A stretch of 18,502 bases of DNA, taken from the NCBI GenBank assembly GCA_938044295.1, contig CALIRC010000003.1, positions 1 to 18,502 on the forward strand, given 5' to 3'. The notes beneath the pieces were generated by a model, which did not search any database, was not told the DNA's origin, and was given only the letters and a program-made list of their open reading frames with translations. Within the stretch, counting starts at the first letter, position 1; each line of letters begins with the position of its first letter. The translations under genes were made by a program, and so were the position numbers. Source of the stretch: Minisyncoccota bacterium. GTDB taxonomy: Bacteria; Patescibacteriota; Minisyncoccia; Moranbacterales; GCA-2747515. Shown piece by piece: positions 7,602-15,718 of the stretch.

Positions 7602-7793
7602 TAATGATGTTGTGCGTGCTTTTCTTTTATAAAAATAACTAGAGCTGAGTTTATGAGACTGTTCACAATTTTTTCTCCTGTTAAAATTTCCCTATTTTTG
7701 ACTACAAAATGCATTGATTTCATAGTGGTATCTTGATGCTATTTCCTCTCAATCATTTCATTTTCTACCATAAAAATAGATCGTGGACAGGCT

Positions 7794-8501
7794 CTATGCA
7801 CCATGTCGTCGCCCTCTGCTAGCATATTCTTCTAAAGCAACCCTAAATGCTTTCTCATCAAAGTCAGGACAGAGTTTTTCGGTGAAAAAAAGTTGCGTAT
7901 TTGCAATATCCCACATCATGAAACCTACACTGAGATGTGGTTCACCCCCCGTACGAATCATGTAATCTACAGGTGGTAAGTCAGATGTCATTAGGTTTCT
8001 CTTAATGTGCTCACCTGATATTTCATTTGCACCAACACCACTCTCGACGATCGATTTGATCGCGCTGATCATTTCATCGTCACCGCTATAGGCAAGACAC
8101 AGTGTTAGATTGAATTTGGTATTTTTTTTTGTTTTTTCGATTCCATTTTCAAATAAATTTACGAGCACTTTTGGAAATTTCTCGCGCCACTGACCAATCA
8201 CTCGTACGCGTACACCGTATTTCATGATTTTATCGCTGGATATTAACTTCTTGAAAAATGTTTTGTAAATATCAAGAAGCGCTTTTTTCTCAGCGAGAGG
8301 ACGTTTTTCTAAATTTTCCAATGAAGATCCCCACAATGTCATGTATTCTACTCCTAATTCTCTTGCTGTATCAACAATATGTTCGAGATTTTCTGCTGCC
8401 ACCTTATGGCCTATCCAAGGCTTTTCTCCTTGCTCCTTTGCCCAACGTCTATTACCATCTGGAATGATTGCTATATGCTTTGGTACAGTTATATTTTTCA
8501 T
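7794..8501 (-). CDS. uppS: cis-Prenyltransferase (undecaprenyl diphosphate synthase type)
   Basis: Condenses isopentenyl diphosphate units in cis onto an allylic starter to make the polyprenyl carrier used by peptidoglycan synthesis. The protein has 235 residues. The first conserved region HIAIIPDGNRRWA (9-21) contains the catalytic Asp15. The second is LWGSSLENLEKRP, then LCLAYSGDDEMISA, then the C-terminal YMIRTGGEPHLSVGFM with its Arg residues for pyrophosphate and YASRGRRHG at the end. DGNRRW rather than DGNGRW is a variant I associate with archaeal-like members; product chain length cannot be read from sequence. It starts 6 bp after the stop of the polyprenyl synthase, clearly co-transcribed, which fits successive steps in one pathway. 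Confidence 0.95.
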   Translation of the reverse strand: MKNITVPKHIAIIPDGNRRWAKEQGEKPWIGHKVAAENLEHIVDTARELGVEYMTLWGSSLENLEKRPLAEKKALLDIYKTFFKKLISSDKIMKYGVRVRVIGQWREKFPKVLVNLFENGIEKTKKNTKFNLTLCLAYSGDDEMISAIKSIVESGVGANEISGEHIKRNLMTSDLPPVDYMIRTGGEPHLSVGFMMWDIANTQLFFTEKLCPDFDEKAFRVALEEYASRGRRHGA

Positions 8502-8507
8502 ATGTAT

Positions 8508-9572
8508 TTAAATTTCTCTTTTCTTTTGATACTCTATCATGCCCTCAAAGAAATCATGTGCTTCAGCCTTAAAATTGCCTTGGTGGAGTTTTTCTCTTGA
8601 TCTCTCTAATAGTCTCGTCATTTCTTCCCGTGCCTCTTGGTATGCACCAACTTCTGTGAGTATTGCCCTGAATTGCCGCACCTCTTCTTCGGAGACATTT
8701 GCTTTCCCTAGTAATGACTGTAGTTCGTTTTTTTGTTTCTTATTTGCATTGGCAAATGCTTTTGCTACAAGGATTGTCTTTTTTCCTTCTTCGATATCTG
8801 ATCCTACTGGTTTCCCTGTTTTTTCCTCATCACCAAATACGCCGAGGATGTCATCTTGAATTTGAAACGCTATCCCCAGAGGCAAAGCAAAGTCACTCAA
8901 TTTTTTGCAATAATTCTTATCAGCACCAGCTAGTATCGCACCCACATGTAGTGGACCTTCAAATGAATATCTCGCTGTTTTATTTTCGTACATTTTCATA
9001 ATTTCATCCTCTGACCCATCTTTTGCATAGCCCAGTACAACATCTTGGAACTGTCCAATTGCTGTCTGTTTCACAACCTTTTGAATATTTGTGAGCGCTT
9101 TTATGATTAATTCTGGCGCAAAATTTGTAGAAAATATCAATTTATTAGCAAATGCATAACAATAGTCTCCCATGATGATTCCTACACTATCTCCGAAATG
9201 TGCATTTTCCTCGCCAAATAAAATTTTCGCCCGCTTCGTGTACTCAGCATGCATTGTCGGTACTCCATGTCGCAAATCATCTTGATCCATAATGTCATCA
9301 TGTATGAGTAAAAAAGTATGTAATAGTTCCATACCTGCAGCTATCTGCATAAGATCATCATTCGACTTATCGGTCACTGATTTATATCCATACACAGTAA
9401 GAGCAGGACGGGCGCGTTTGCCGCCGTGTAAGACTGTTTTTTTGAGATGCTCTACTGCATTTGCGACAACAATGTCATCTTGCTTTGTTTGCTCGATTTC
9501 TTTTGAAAGATGAATATCTAATACCTGATCAACTTCTTTCTTTATCTTTTTTAGGGCATCCTTGAACTCCAT
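8508..9572 (-). CDS. Trans-polyprenyl diphosphate synthase, probably geranylgeranyl/farnesyl type
   Basis: All-alpha isoprenyl synthase of 354 residues. GGKRARPALT (50-59) binds pyrophosphate. The first aspartate-rich motif is DDIMD (92-96). The second is DDILGVFGD (240-248), with Gly at the third Asp as in many actinobacterial and archaeal-like members, followed by KTGKPVGSDIEEGKKT. The residue five before the first motif is Phe87, and there is no two-residue insertion in the motif. In known enzymes this pattern goes with short C15-C20 products, as in archaeal GGPP synthase. It likely supplies the allylic primer to the adjacent uppS. Its promoter is the extended -10 at 9601-9609. Confidence 0.93.
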   Translation of the reverse strand: MEFKDALKKIKKEVDQVLDIHLSKEIEQTKQDDIVVANAVEHLKKTVLHGGKRARPALTVYGYKSVTDKSNDDLMQIAAGMELLHTFLLIHDDIMDQDDLRHGVPTMHAEYTKRAKILFGEENAHFGDSVGIIMGDYCYAFANKLIFSTNFAPELIIKALTNIQKVVKQTAIGQFQDVVLGYAKDGSEDEIMKMYENKTARYSFEGPLHVGAILAGADKNYCKKLSDFALPLGIAFQIQDDILGVFGDEEKTGKPVGSDIEEGKKTILVAKAFANANKKQKNELQSLLGKANVSEEEVRQFRAILTEVGAYQEAREEMTRLLERSREKLHQGNFKAEAHDFFEGMIEYQKKREI

Positions 9573-9600
9573 ATACTCATTATTTAACGTGATGACGGAA

Positions 9601-9609
9601 ATTATACCA
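9601..9609 (-). promoter_or_regulatory. Extended -10 promoter (TGGTATAAT) of the polyprenyl synthase-uppS pair
   Basis: TGGTATAAT on the minus strand, 28 bp before the ATG at 9572 and 33 bp downstream of the site-2 protease stop. No clear -35. Confidence 0.6.
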
Positions 9610-9642
9610 TATATTTCTATGCCTACTGCGTATTTTCTAGTG

Positions 9643-10344
9643 CTACAGCATTAATCCAAAAAAGATGTTTAAAACTTTTTGTACTACTGTAGAAAAAAGT
9701 ACTCCTAAGGGTGTGAGAAAAATTAAACCAAAAACTATTATGAAACCCCATTTTTCTAAAAAGATCTGCGTTTCCATCTTAATTGGTGCTAGCGTAAAAA
9801 GGAGTTTTGACCCATCGAGCGGTGGCAAAGGAATCAGATTAAAAATTCCCAAAAGCACATTCCAGAAAACACACATGACTGTAATAAGAAAAAAGATCGC
9901 ACCGAGATCCCCTGCAACCAGTGCTACCATCTCGCCTTCCATGAACTTTTTTGGAAGTTCACTTATAATCTGCGCTTTCAATGACGAAGGGATTCCTATG
10001 AATGCACCAATCATCGCTGCTATCCCTGCAAGGATGAAATTTGTTATAGGTCCTGCAAAAGCCACACAGACTGGTCCCCATTTTTGCCAGATAAGATTCA
10101 GCGGGTTGTATGGCACTGGCTTTGCCCAGCCAAATGCAAATGGTGTAGTTATGATCATAATAAGCGGTAAAATGATTGACCCCATGAGATCGATGTGTGG
10201 GAGCGGGTCTAGTGTGATCCGACCAGAATCCTTTGCAGTGCGATCTCCTAACCATAGCGCAACGATGCCATGTGATATTTCATGCAATATAATGCTGTAG
10301 AGCAGTACGATGAGATATAGTGCAATTAATAAATAAACTTCCAT
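9643..10344 (-). CDS. Site-2 protease family (M50) membrane metallopeptidase
   Basis: Intramembrane zinc protease, 233 residues with about five to six TMs. The zinc-binding HEISH is at residues 21-25 in the first TM, and the third ligand is Asp177 in NLIPLPPLDGSK. Between them are FGWAKPVPYNP (71-81) and AGPITNFILA (97-106), typical of the compact YwhC-like subgroup without a PDZ domain. Such enzymes cut single-pass membrane proteins, often anti-sigma factors, but no substrate is encoded next to it. It stands alone between murC and the isoprenoid pair, with a candidate promoter at 10392-10400. The minus-strand leader contains CCTCCTTA, the reverse of a Shine-Dalgarno. Confidence 0.94.
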   Translation of the reverse strand: MEVYLLIALYLIVLLYSIILHEISHGIVALWLGDRTAKDSGRITLDPLPHIDLMGSIILPLIMIITTPFAFGWAKPVPYNPLNLIWQKWGPVCVAFAGPITNFILAGIAAMIGAFIGIPSSLKAQIISELPKKFMEGEMVALVAGDLGAIFFLITVMCVFWNVLLGIFNLIPLPPLDGSKLLFTLAPIKMETQIFLEKWGFIIVFGLIFLTPLGVLFSTVVQKVLNIFFGLML

Positions 10345-10378
10345 AAAGGTATGTAAATGATAAATAAGGAGGGTTTAC

Positions 10379-10400
10379 AATGCAGTGATGCATTTTACCA
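10379..10400 (-). promoter_or_regulatory. Candidate promoter with hairpin for the site-2 protease
   Basis: On the minus strand TGGTAAAAT (10400-10392) is an extended -10 with one mismatch. An inverted repeat AATGCA-GTGA-TGCATT (10379-10394) overlaps its downstream edge and the predicted start, a layout like that at mltG. It may be an operator; the arms are only six bp. Confidence 0.35.
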
Positions 10401-10469
10401 CAATTCACTACTTTTATCATACTCCAAGCAATGCGAAAAGCAAAAATGTCGTATTTTACTTACTTTGTC

Positions 10470-11816
10470 CTAGCGTATTTTTTCGTGTACTTTATAGACG
10501 TCGCCTGCTCCAAGCGTTAGAAAGACATCACTCTGAGTGAGGTTTTTTTTGGCCCACTGCGCTAGCTTATCGATTGTTGCTATGTGCTTTGCTTTTTTTG
10601 AGATACCTTGATTTACTGCTTTTACTAGATCAGTTGCATCTACGCCACCTTGTATTTCTCGAGCACTTCCATAAATGTCAAGGATTATTACATTGTCAGC
10701 TACGTCTAAAGCCCGACCAAATTCCTCTAATAATGCCTTCGTCCTCGAGTATGTGTGTGGATGAAATGCTGTAATAATATTCTTGTCTGGGTAGAGTTCT
10801 TTTGCAGCAGCAAGTGTGAGACGTACTTCTTCTGGGTGGTGCGCATAGTCGTCAATCAGTACCGCGCTATTATAAAAGCCCTTGTGCTCAAAGCGTCTTT
10901 TTGTACCTCTGTATTTTACTAAACCCTTTATAGACTCTTCTTCTTTCCCTGTTATCAAGGTACTCATCAATGTAGCTGCTACTGCATTTAGAGCATTGTG
11001 CTTACCTGGGAGGTGTACAGTTAGTGTTTTTCTTTCTTCTTTAAATGTGTAGATAATGTTTTGTTTTTCTTCTTGCACTTCTCTTTCTATGATCGTGAGA
11101 TCTGCATCACTTTGTTCACCATATGTGAAAACATGTGCACGCACTTGAAGTATATCTTTTATCTTTTTCCACACATCATGATGTACAACGAGAAATCCAG
11201 TTGCTGGTATTCGTTGTACAAAGTCAGTAAATACTTTTTCGTAGCTCGCACTGTCTGGGAAAAAGTCTGGATGATCATAGTCTATACTTGTGAGAATTGC
11301 CGACTGAGGTCTGTAAAATGCTAACTTATTTTGATATTCATCAGCTTCAAGGATAAATTCCTTACCTGTCCCCGTGCGCGCTCCACTTTTCCATCCCACG
11401 ACTGGTGCGCCAATGAGTGCATTTACATCTCTTCCTGCACCTATCATTGCATGGGCGAGCATGCCTGAAGTTGTGGTTTTGCCGTGTGTACCACATACGG
11501 CAATTGTGAAGAGGTTCTCTGCAAGATCTCCTATCGCTTCTGGATATGATTGTAGTTTTATCTTTTTTTCTTTTACGGCTTCTATCTCTATATTACTTTC
11601 ATTAAATGCTGTGGAATGTACAACGTAGTCTATATCGTCTTTGATGTGTGCGGTATCAAATGAATGATATACTTTTATACCTGCTTTTTCTAATGATTTT
11701 TTATAGAAACCATCTCCATCATCTGAGCCCATTACTGTGTGTCCTTGCGCAATATAGATTTGTGCGAGAGCTGATGTTCCAGCTCCCTCAATGCCGATTA
11801 TATAGATTTTTTTCAT
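10470..11816 (-). CDS. murC: UDP-N-acetylmuramate--L-alanine ligase MurC
   Basis: ATP-dependent cytoplasmic ligase adding the first amino acid of the peptidoglycan stem peptide. Full length at 448 residues. The N-terminal Rossmann domain starts IYIIGIEGAGTSALA (4-18); most MurC have GIGGxGMS, so Glu replaces one Gly. The ATP loop is CGTHGKTTTSG (108-118). FILEADEYQ and LPGKHNALNAVAA follow, then YRGTKRRFE and DDYAHHPEEV open the C-terminal domain, and AFHPHTYSRTK is intact. The N-terminal motif and YRGTKRRFE favour MurC over MurD/E/F; Mpl is less likely because the peptide-salvage context is missing. It is last in the trmD-ftsW-TM protein-murG-murC order, 60 bp after murG. Confidence 0.95.
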   Translation of the reverse strand: MKKIYIIGIEGAGTSALAQIYIAQGHTVMGSDDGDGFYKKSLEKAGIKVYHSFDTAHIKDDIDYVVHSTAFNESNIEIEAVKEKKIKLQSYPEAIGDLAENLFTIAVCGTHGKTTTSGMLAHAMIGAGRDVNALIGAPVVGWKSGARTGTGKEFILEADEYQNKLAFYRPQSAILTSIDYDHPDFFPDSASYEKVFTDFVQRIPATGFLVVHHDVWKKIKDILQVRAHVFTYGEQSDADLTIIEREVQEEKQNIIYTFKEERKTLTVHLPGKHNALNAVAATLMSTLITGKEEESIKGLVKYRGTKRRFEHKGFYNSAVLIDDYAHHPEEVRLTLAAAKELYPDKNIITAFHPHTYSRTKALLEEFGRALDVADNVIILDIYGSAREIQGGVDATDLVKAVNQGISKKAKHIATIDKLAQWAKKNLTQSDVFLTLGAGDVYKVHEKIR

Positions 11817-11876
11817 ACAGGTTTTTTATATGCACTTTGTATGTGCACAGTCTTAAGAAGCTTCGTCTATTTCATT

Positions 11877-12992
11877 TTATTTCTCAAGCATACGGATGAT
11901 ACCTGTGACAATTTTTTTTGCTGCATCTTCATGATAAAATGCACTGATGTTTTCACTGAACTGCTTGCGAATGGTATTTGATCTGAGTAATTGTTCAATT
12001 TTTTGTGCGAAAATATGTTCACCCATATTATCTTCATCAAGTACTGTCGCAGCTCCTGCTTCTGCGATATTAAATGCATTCATTCGTAGATGATCATTTG
12101 CTGCAAAGCCATGTGGCACGAAGAGTGCCACTTTTTTGTTTGCTGCTATTTCTGTAATTGTACTTGCTCCGGGTCGTGCAACGATCACATCTGCAAGCGC
12201 ATATGCATCAGCCATGTCATCTCGTTCAAGGTATGGGACGAGTGTATAGCGTTCTCCATCCCCTCTGAAACCCTTTTTCCCAGCAAGTACTCGAGTACGT
12301 TCGACTTCATTTTTCCCTGCCATGTGTAATACATGTGCAACTTTTGTAAGTTCTGGCAAGACTTTGACGGCTGCAGTATTGAGATTTCTTGCGCCCTGCG
12401 AACCACCAAAGAAAAAAACAACTGGGACACTTGACTCGATTTTCCACTTTGCACGTGCTCGATCTGCATCACCTTCTTTCATTTTTTTGCGCATTGGATT
12501 TCCCGTCACCATCGTCTTACCTGGTGCAAAGTATCGCTGCGCAACTGCAAATGTTAGAGCTACAAAACGTGACATTTTTCCATTGACGCGGTTTGCCCAG
12601 CCTGGCATAGCATCACCTTCGTGTGTAAGCACTGGGATCCGATAAATCCAGGCAGCGATGACCACAGGAACTGAAGCATATCCACCCTTTGAAAAAACTG
12701 CATCTGGCATGTAGATTAGTAAAATCCAGAGTGACTGTACTATTCCGATTGGAATTCGAAAAAAATCGATAAAATAGTGCAGGGAAAAGTAGCGTCGCAT
12801 TTTTCCTGTCATTACGTTTTTGACAGGAATTTGTAGCCTCGCCATTTCAGCCTCTGCTTGCTTATACATTTGGGACCTCGTACCAATGTAAAGCATTTCA
12901 TTGTCCGGAATCTGTTTGTTGATCTCTGTTGCTACTGCTACAAGTGGATAAATATGTCCACCGGTGCCAGCGCCTGTAAGGACTATTCTCAT
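11877..12992 (-). CDS. murG: Lipid II synthase MurG (UDP-GlcNAc transferase)
   Basis: Peripheral membrane GT-B glycosyltransferase that adds GlcNAc to lipid I to give lipid II. The protein has 371 residues. The N-terminal loop GAGTGGHIYP is at residues 7-16, and a hydrophobic membrane-facing patch lies around 80-95. VFSKGGYASVPVV and TGNPMR are in the N-domain. FFFGGSQGARNLN opens the C-domain. ARPGASTITEIAA and NDHLRMNAFNIAEAGAA form the donor site; the last usually reads HQxxNA, so Leu replaces Gln. Start ATG is 4 bp after the stop of the small membrane protein, indicating tight co-expression, and ftsW lies just upstream. Confidence 0.96.
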   Translation of the reverse strand: MRIVLTGAGTGGHIYPLVAVATEINKQIPDNEMLYIGTRSQMYKQAEAEMARLQIPVKNVMTGKMRRYFSLHYFIDFFRIPIGIVQSLWILLIYMPDAVFSKGGYASVPVVIAAWIYRIPVLTHEGDAMPGWANRVNGKMSRFVALTFAVAQRYFAPGKTMVTGNPMRKKMKEGDADRARAKWKIESSVPVVFFFGGSQGARNLNTAAVKVLPELTKVAHVLHMAGKNEVERTRVLAGKKGFRGDGERYTLVPYLERDDMADAYALADVIVARPGASTITEIAANKKVALFVPHGFAANDHLRMNAFNIAEAGAATVLDEDNMGEHIFAQKIEQLLRSNTIRKQFSENISAFYHEDAAKKIVTGIIRMLEK

Positions 12993-12995
12993 ATA

Positions 12996-13217
12996 TTAGA
13001 TTTCATTGAATTTTCGATCGTTAAAATATAGTATCAATCCGCCAATCACAAAAGAAAACATATAACTTACTGCTGGATTGCCTGGAAAAAGAAAGATGTC
13101 TTGTAAACCCCATACACCACGCCAAAACGTTACAATTGCGATTCCAGTTACAAATAGATAAAGAAATGATTTTTCTTTTGAGGTCTTATATGCTTTTTCT
13201 AGTGCTTTAGTAACCAT
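12996..13217 (-). CDS. Small two-TM protein of unknown function between ftsW and murG
   Basis: 73 residues, not recognised. A basic, Lys-rich N-terminus (about 1-16) is followed by a TM (17-37) containing FWRGVWGLQD. A short loop LFPGNPAV leads to a second TM (about 49-65) with FSFVIGGLILYFND. The Trp-Arg-Gly-x-Trp-Gly-Leu string and the Pro-Gly-Asn-Pro loop look conserved rather than random, and the termini both face the cytoplasm by the positive-inside rule. It ends 4 bp before the murG start and lies 62 bp after ftsW, so it is made with the divisome/peptidoglycan proteins. A role in that machinery is inference. A perfect TATAAT at 13253-13258 precedes it. Confidence 0.78.
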   Translation of the reverse strand: MVTKALEKAYKTSKEKSFLYLFVTGIAIVTFWRGVWGLQDIFLFPGNPAVSYMFSFVIGGLILYFNDRKFNEI

Positions 13218-13252
13218 ATGCGCTGTATTAATTTAGAAACTTTCTCTTAATC

Positions 13253-13258
13253 ATTATA
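13253..13258 (-). promoter_or_regulatory. -10 box (TATAAT) before the small TM protein-murG-murC
   Basis: Perfect TATAAT on the minus strand in the 62-bp gap after ftsW, 35 bp before the ATG at 13217. No good -35, so it may be a secondary internal promoter for the three downstream genes. Confidence 0.4.
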
Positions 13259-13279
13259 CAATAGGGAAGGCTTTTTGAT

Positions 13280-14473
13280 CTATGTTTTGGATTGTCTGGA
13301 AATATTTAGGAGAATGCCAATTGCTGCAAGTCCAAATACCATAGACGTCCCGCCAAAACTCACAAATGAAAGTGGGATACCTGTCAATGGCATGAGTCCA
13401 CTTATTGCTGCGATATTTATAAACGCTTGCCCAACAAGCCACACACCGATTCCAGCAGCTACAAGTCGCCCAAAAAGATCTGGTGCATGTGCTGCAATGT
13501 AAAAGATGCGCCATGCTAGTAGTGCGAACATGCATATGAGCACACTACTACCGAGTAAGCCAAACTCTTCTGCGATTACTGCGAAAATAGAGTCACCGAC
13601 AGGCTCTGGAAGGAATAGTTGTTTTTGTCTGCTATGCCCAAATCCAAGTCCAAATAACCCCCCACTTCCAATGGCTATTGCCGCTTGCGTAATATGATAC
13701 CCGGCGCCAAGAGGATCTGCTTCTGGGTTAAGAAATGTTAAAAATCGTTGCATCCTGTATTGCTCTACGCGAATGAGCGCAAAGAGCATTGCCATACCCA
13801 TGAATATCGTCACACTAATATGTGTGAGATTTGCTCCTGCTAAAAAGAATATACTCATAGCTGTGAGTACTATAATACCAAGTGTTCCAACATCTGGCTG
13901 TAAAATGATGAGAAATGCTATACTTCCTACTATTGCTAAAAAAGGTACAAACCCCTCCGAAATATCACTAATCCTTTTGACGCCTTTAGATGCGCACCAG
14001 GCACTGACGTATAGAATCATCGCAAGCTTTACTGCTTCTGCTGGTTGAAATGTTACACTACCTATCGAAATCCAGCGTTGCGCGCCGTAGGCTTTTACAC
14101 CAATTTCTGGTAGCAACACCGCAATTAATAATAATACTGCACCTAAGAATATAAAGAGGGACCAACGTCTCAAGAAATGGTAATCTATGCGTTCCAAAAC
14201 CAATAACACTACCATTCCAAGTCCTACCCCTATGAGCTGTCTTTTAAAAAAGTAATATTCATCATCAAATCTTTCTAGACCAAAAATTACTCCTGCACTT
14301 GCGATCATCATGAGTCCGAGAATTGTTAATGCAGCCGTAATCCCAAAAAGCAGACGGTCGGACGTGCCTTCTGCATAGAAGATTGTGCGAGTTTTTTTTG
14401 ACGATTTTGTGTTTTCAACTCCAACCCTTCTGATGACTCGTTTTGTTTTTTTCTGTCTATTCTTTTTCCTCAT
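13280..14473 (-). CDS. ftsW: SEDS peptidoglycan glycosyltransferase FtsW
   Basis: Polytopic (about ten TMs) polymerase of lipid II into glycan strands, SEDS family, 397 residues. Markers are LQPDVGT (for LxPDxGT), FLNPEADPLGAGYHITQA, GSGGLFGLGFGHSRQKQLFL and PEPVGDSIFAVIAEEFGLLG, which contains the catalytic-region Asp; the usual DFIF is DSIF. The frame is open to an ATG at 14641, but that part lies inside trmD, so I chose the ATG at 14473, which still overlaps the trmD end by 17 bp. About 45 residues before the first TM are very basic (starting MRKKNRQKKTKRVIRR), longer and more charged than usual. FtsW rather than RodA is favoured by the murG-murC context. Confidence 0.93.
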   Translation of the reverse strand: MRKKNRQKKTKRVIRRVGVENTKSSKKTRTIFYAEGTSDRLLFGITAALTILGLMMIASAGVIFGLERFDDEYYFFKRQLIGVGLGMVVLLVLERIDYHFLRRWSLFIFLGAVLLLIAVLLPEIGVKAYGAQRWISIGSVTFQPAEAVKLAMILYVSAWCASKGVKRISDISEGFVPFLAIVGSIAFLIILQPDVGTLGIIVLTAMSIFFLAGANLTHISVTIFMGMAMLFALIRVEQYRMQRFLTFLNPEADPLGAGYHITQAAIAIGSGGLFGLGFGHSRQKQLFLPEPVGDSIFAVIAEEFGLLGSSVLICMFALLAWRIFYIAAHAPDLFGRLVAAGIGVWLVGQAFINIAAISGLMPLTGIPLSFVSFGGTSMVFGLAAIGILLNISRQSKT

Positions 14474-15131
14474 CACATGCGCTTTTTTTGTATGCACTAG
14501 CCTTCTCTTGCCACTGTGCAATTTTTTTATGATCGCCACTGAGTAGTACTTTTGGAACAGCCCAGCCATTGTATATTTCTGGTTTGGTGTACTGTGGGTG
14601 CTCTTTGTAGCCTTCTTCTTTGTGTGATTCCTGTGTAACACTCTCTTTATTTCCTAATGCTTTTGGGAGTAGTCTTACAACGCTGTCTGCAATTACCATT
14701 GCTCCCAATTCACCCCCTGTAAGTACATAGTCTCCGATTGAGATTTCTTCATCTGCCAGATGATTAGTAACGCGCTCATCTATCCCTTCATAGCGCCCAC
14801 AAATAAGTATAATTTGATTATAGTTTTTCAAACGTTTCGCATCTGCTTGTGTATATCTTTTACCTTTTGCACTTAGCACTATTGTTCTATTTGTGCTTTT
14901 TTTATCGGTGATTTTCTTCAAGGCTCTGTCAATGGGCTCAATTTGTAGTACCATCCCAGCACCACCACCGTAGGGTGTGTCATCGATTTTTTTATGCTTA
15001 CTTAGTGTGTAGTCTCTTAAATTATGCACATTGCACTTAGCAATACCATTTACTTGCGCTCGACCTAAAATCGATGTCTCCATGTAGTTTTCTACTGCTT
15101 TTGGAAAAATTGTGAGTATCTCTATTTTCAT
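14457..15131 (-). CDS. trmD: tRNA (guanine(37)-N1)-methyltransferase TrmD
   Basis: SPOUT-fold enzyme that makes m1G37 in tRNAs reading CNN codons, preventing +1 frameshifts. The protein has 224 residues, close to family length. Motifs are MKIEILTIFP at the N-terminus, DDTPYGGGAGMVLQ (50-63), the trefoil-knot SAM site LICGRYEGIDERV (109-121) and SIGDYVLTGGELGAMV, DSVVRLLPKALGN with the catalytic Asp, and HPQYTKPEIYNGWAVP in the C-terminal domain. The usual rpsP-khpA-rimM-trmD order is reduced here to khpA-trmD, with a terminator between them, so trmD needs a promoter within 15132-15215; TACAAT lies about 11 bp before its ATG. Confidence 0.97.
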   Translation of the reverse strand: MKIEILTIFPKAVENYMETSILGRAQVNGIAKCNVHNLRDYTLSKHKKIDDTPYGGGAGMVLQIEPIDRALKKITDKKSTNRTIVLSAKGKRYTQADAKRLKNYNQIILICGRYEGIDERVTNHLADEEISIGDYVLTGGELGAMVIADSVVRLLPKALGNKESVTQESHKEEGYKEHPQYTKPEIYNGWAVPKVLLSGDHKKIAQWQEKASAYKKSACDEEKE

Positions 15132-15215
15132 GTCATCTATTGTACCTCAAATTGCAGCCAAAAGACATGGTGATTTAAGTATCCCCACAGTAAATTGTAT
15201 TTGCATCTGTGCAAG

Positions 15216-15243
15216 AAAAAACACCCTTTAGAGGGTGTTTTTT
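15216..15243. terminator. Intrinsic terminator between khpA and trmD
   Basis: Perfect 12-bp stem AAAAAACACCCT / AGGGTGTTTTTT with a TTAG loop (15228-15231), 22 bp after the khpA stop. A six-T run follows the stem in either direction. Same architecture as the terminator at 4538-4564. Confidence 0.92.
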
Positions 15244-15265
15244 ACTTTCTTAGTCACGTACTTTT

Positions 15266-15601
15266 CTAAATTTGAATGTCTCCGACTACTTGGTCAAGTG
15301 TTTTCTTCTCACTTGACTCAGCAGGCTGATTATTTTCTCGTTGTGGCCTTTCCGAGCCTTCTGGCTCGTTGATTTTGAGGTTTACACGAGCATTATTTCG
15401 TGCGCCTACGACACGCAGAAGTGTACGCAATGCTTTTGCTGTACTCCCTTCTCTTCCGATTACCATACCCATATCTTCTGGATGTACACTTAAGGTGATC
15501 AATACGCCCATTTCATCTACCGTACGATCTACTTTTACATCATCTGGGTGATCAACAAGCATTTTTACTACTTGTTCAACAAAGTTTTCATCTCTTTCCA
15601 T
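15266..15601 (-). CDS. khpA: KhpA-type KH-domain RNA-binding protein
   Basis: Small RNA chaperone with one type II KH domain. The GxxG loop is GREG (49-52) in GMVIGREGSTAKALRTLL, followed by VVGARNNARVNLKI. The family is usually about 75-80 residues. This one has 111, with a polar Glu/Gln/Asn-rich tail after residue 78 that is probably disordered. In other bacteria KhpA pairs with KhpB and affects cell division and envelope genes, which suits the context, but no khpB is in the window. Transcription probably begins about 110 nt upstream (TGGTATAGT at 15719-15727). There is no Shine-Dalgarno before its ATG; a strong one lies at 15674-15680 in the leader. Confidence 0.92.
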   Translation of the reverse strand: MERDENFVEQVVKMLVDHPDDVKVDRTVDEMGVLITLSVHPEDMGMVIGREGSTAKALRTLLRVVGARNNARVNLKINEPEGSERPQRENNQPAESSEKKTLDQVVGDIQI

Positions 15602-15718
15602 ACGCGAAAAAACTGATTACTGCTTAGTGAAGCTATAATTGCCTCATTGTGATGCTGCCTGCTCACACTACCGACCTCCTAATTGAGCATGAGTTGTCAG
15701 ACTGTATCAACTTGTTTC

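Noticed and set aside
7538..7723. 61-codon minus-strand frame upstream of yjbQ, with AGGAG before an internal GTG
   Set aside because: It overlaps the yjbQ start and promoter, has an A-rich, low-quality composition and resembles no family; the TGCTATAAT promoter lies inside it.
9665..10300. 211-codon plus-strand frame opposite the site-2 protease
   Set aside because: It is an antisense shadow: the minus strand has a full set of M50 motifs, and the plus reading has no domain, a biased Pro/Lys/Ile composition and no ribosome binding site.
14474..14641. Upstream extension of ftsW to the ATG at 14641
   Set aside because: The extension lies wholly inside trmD in another frame and has no SEDS similarity; the ATG at 14473 fits.
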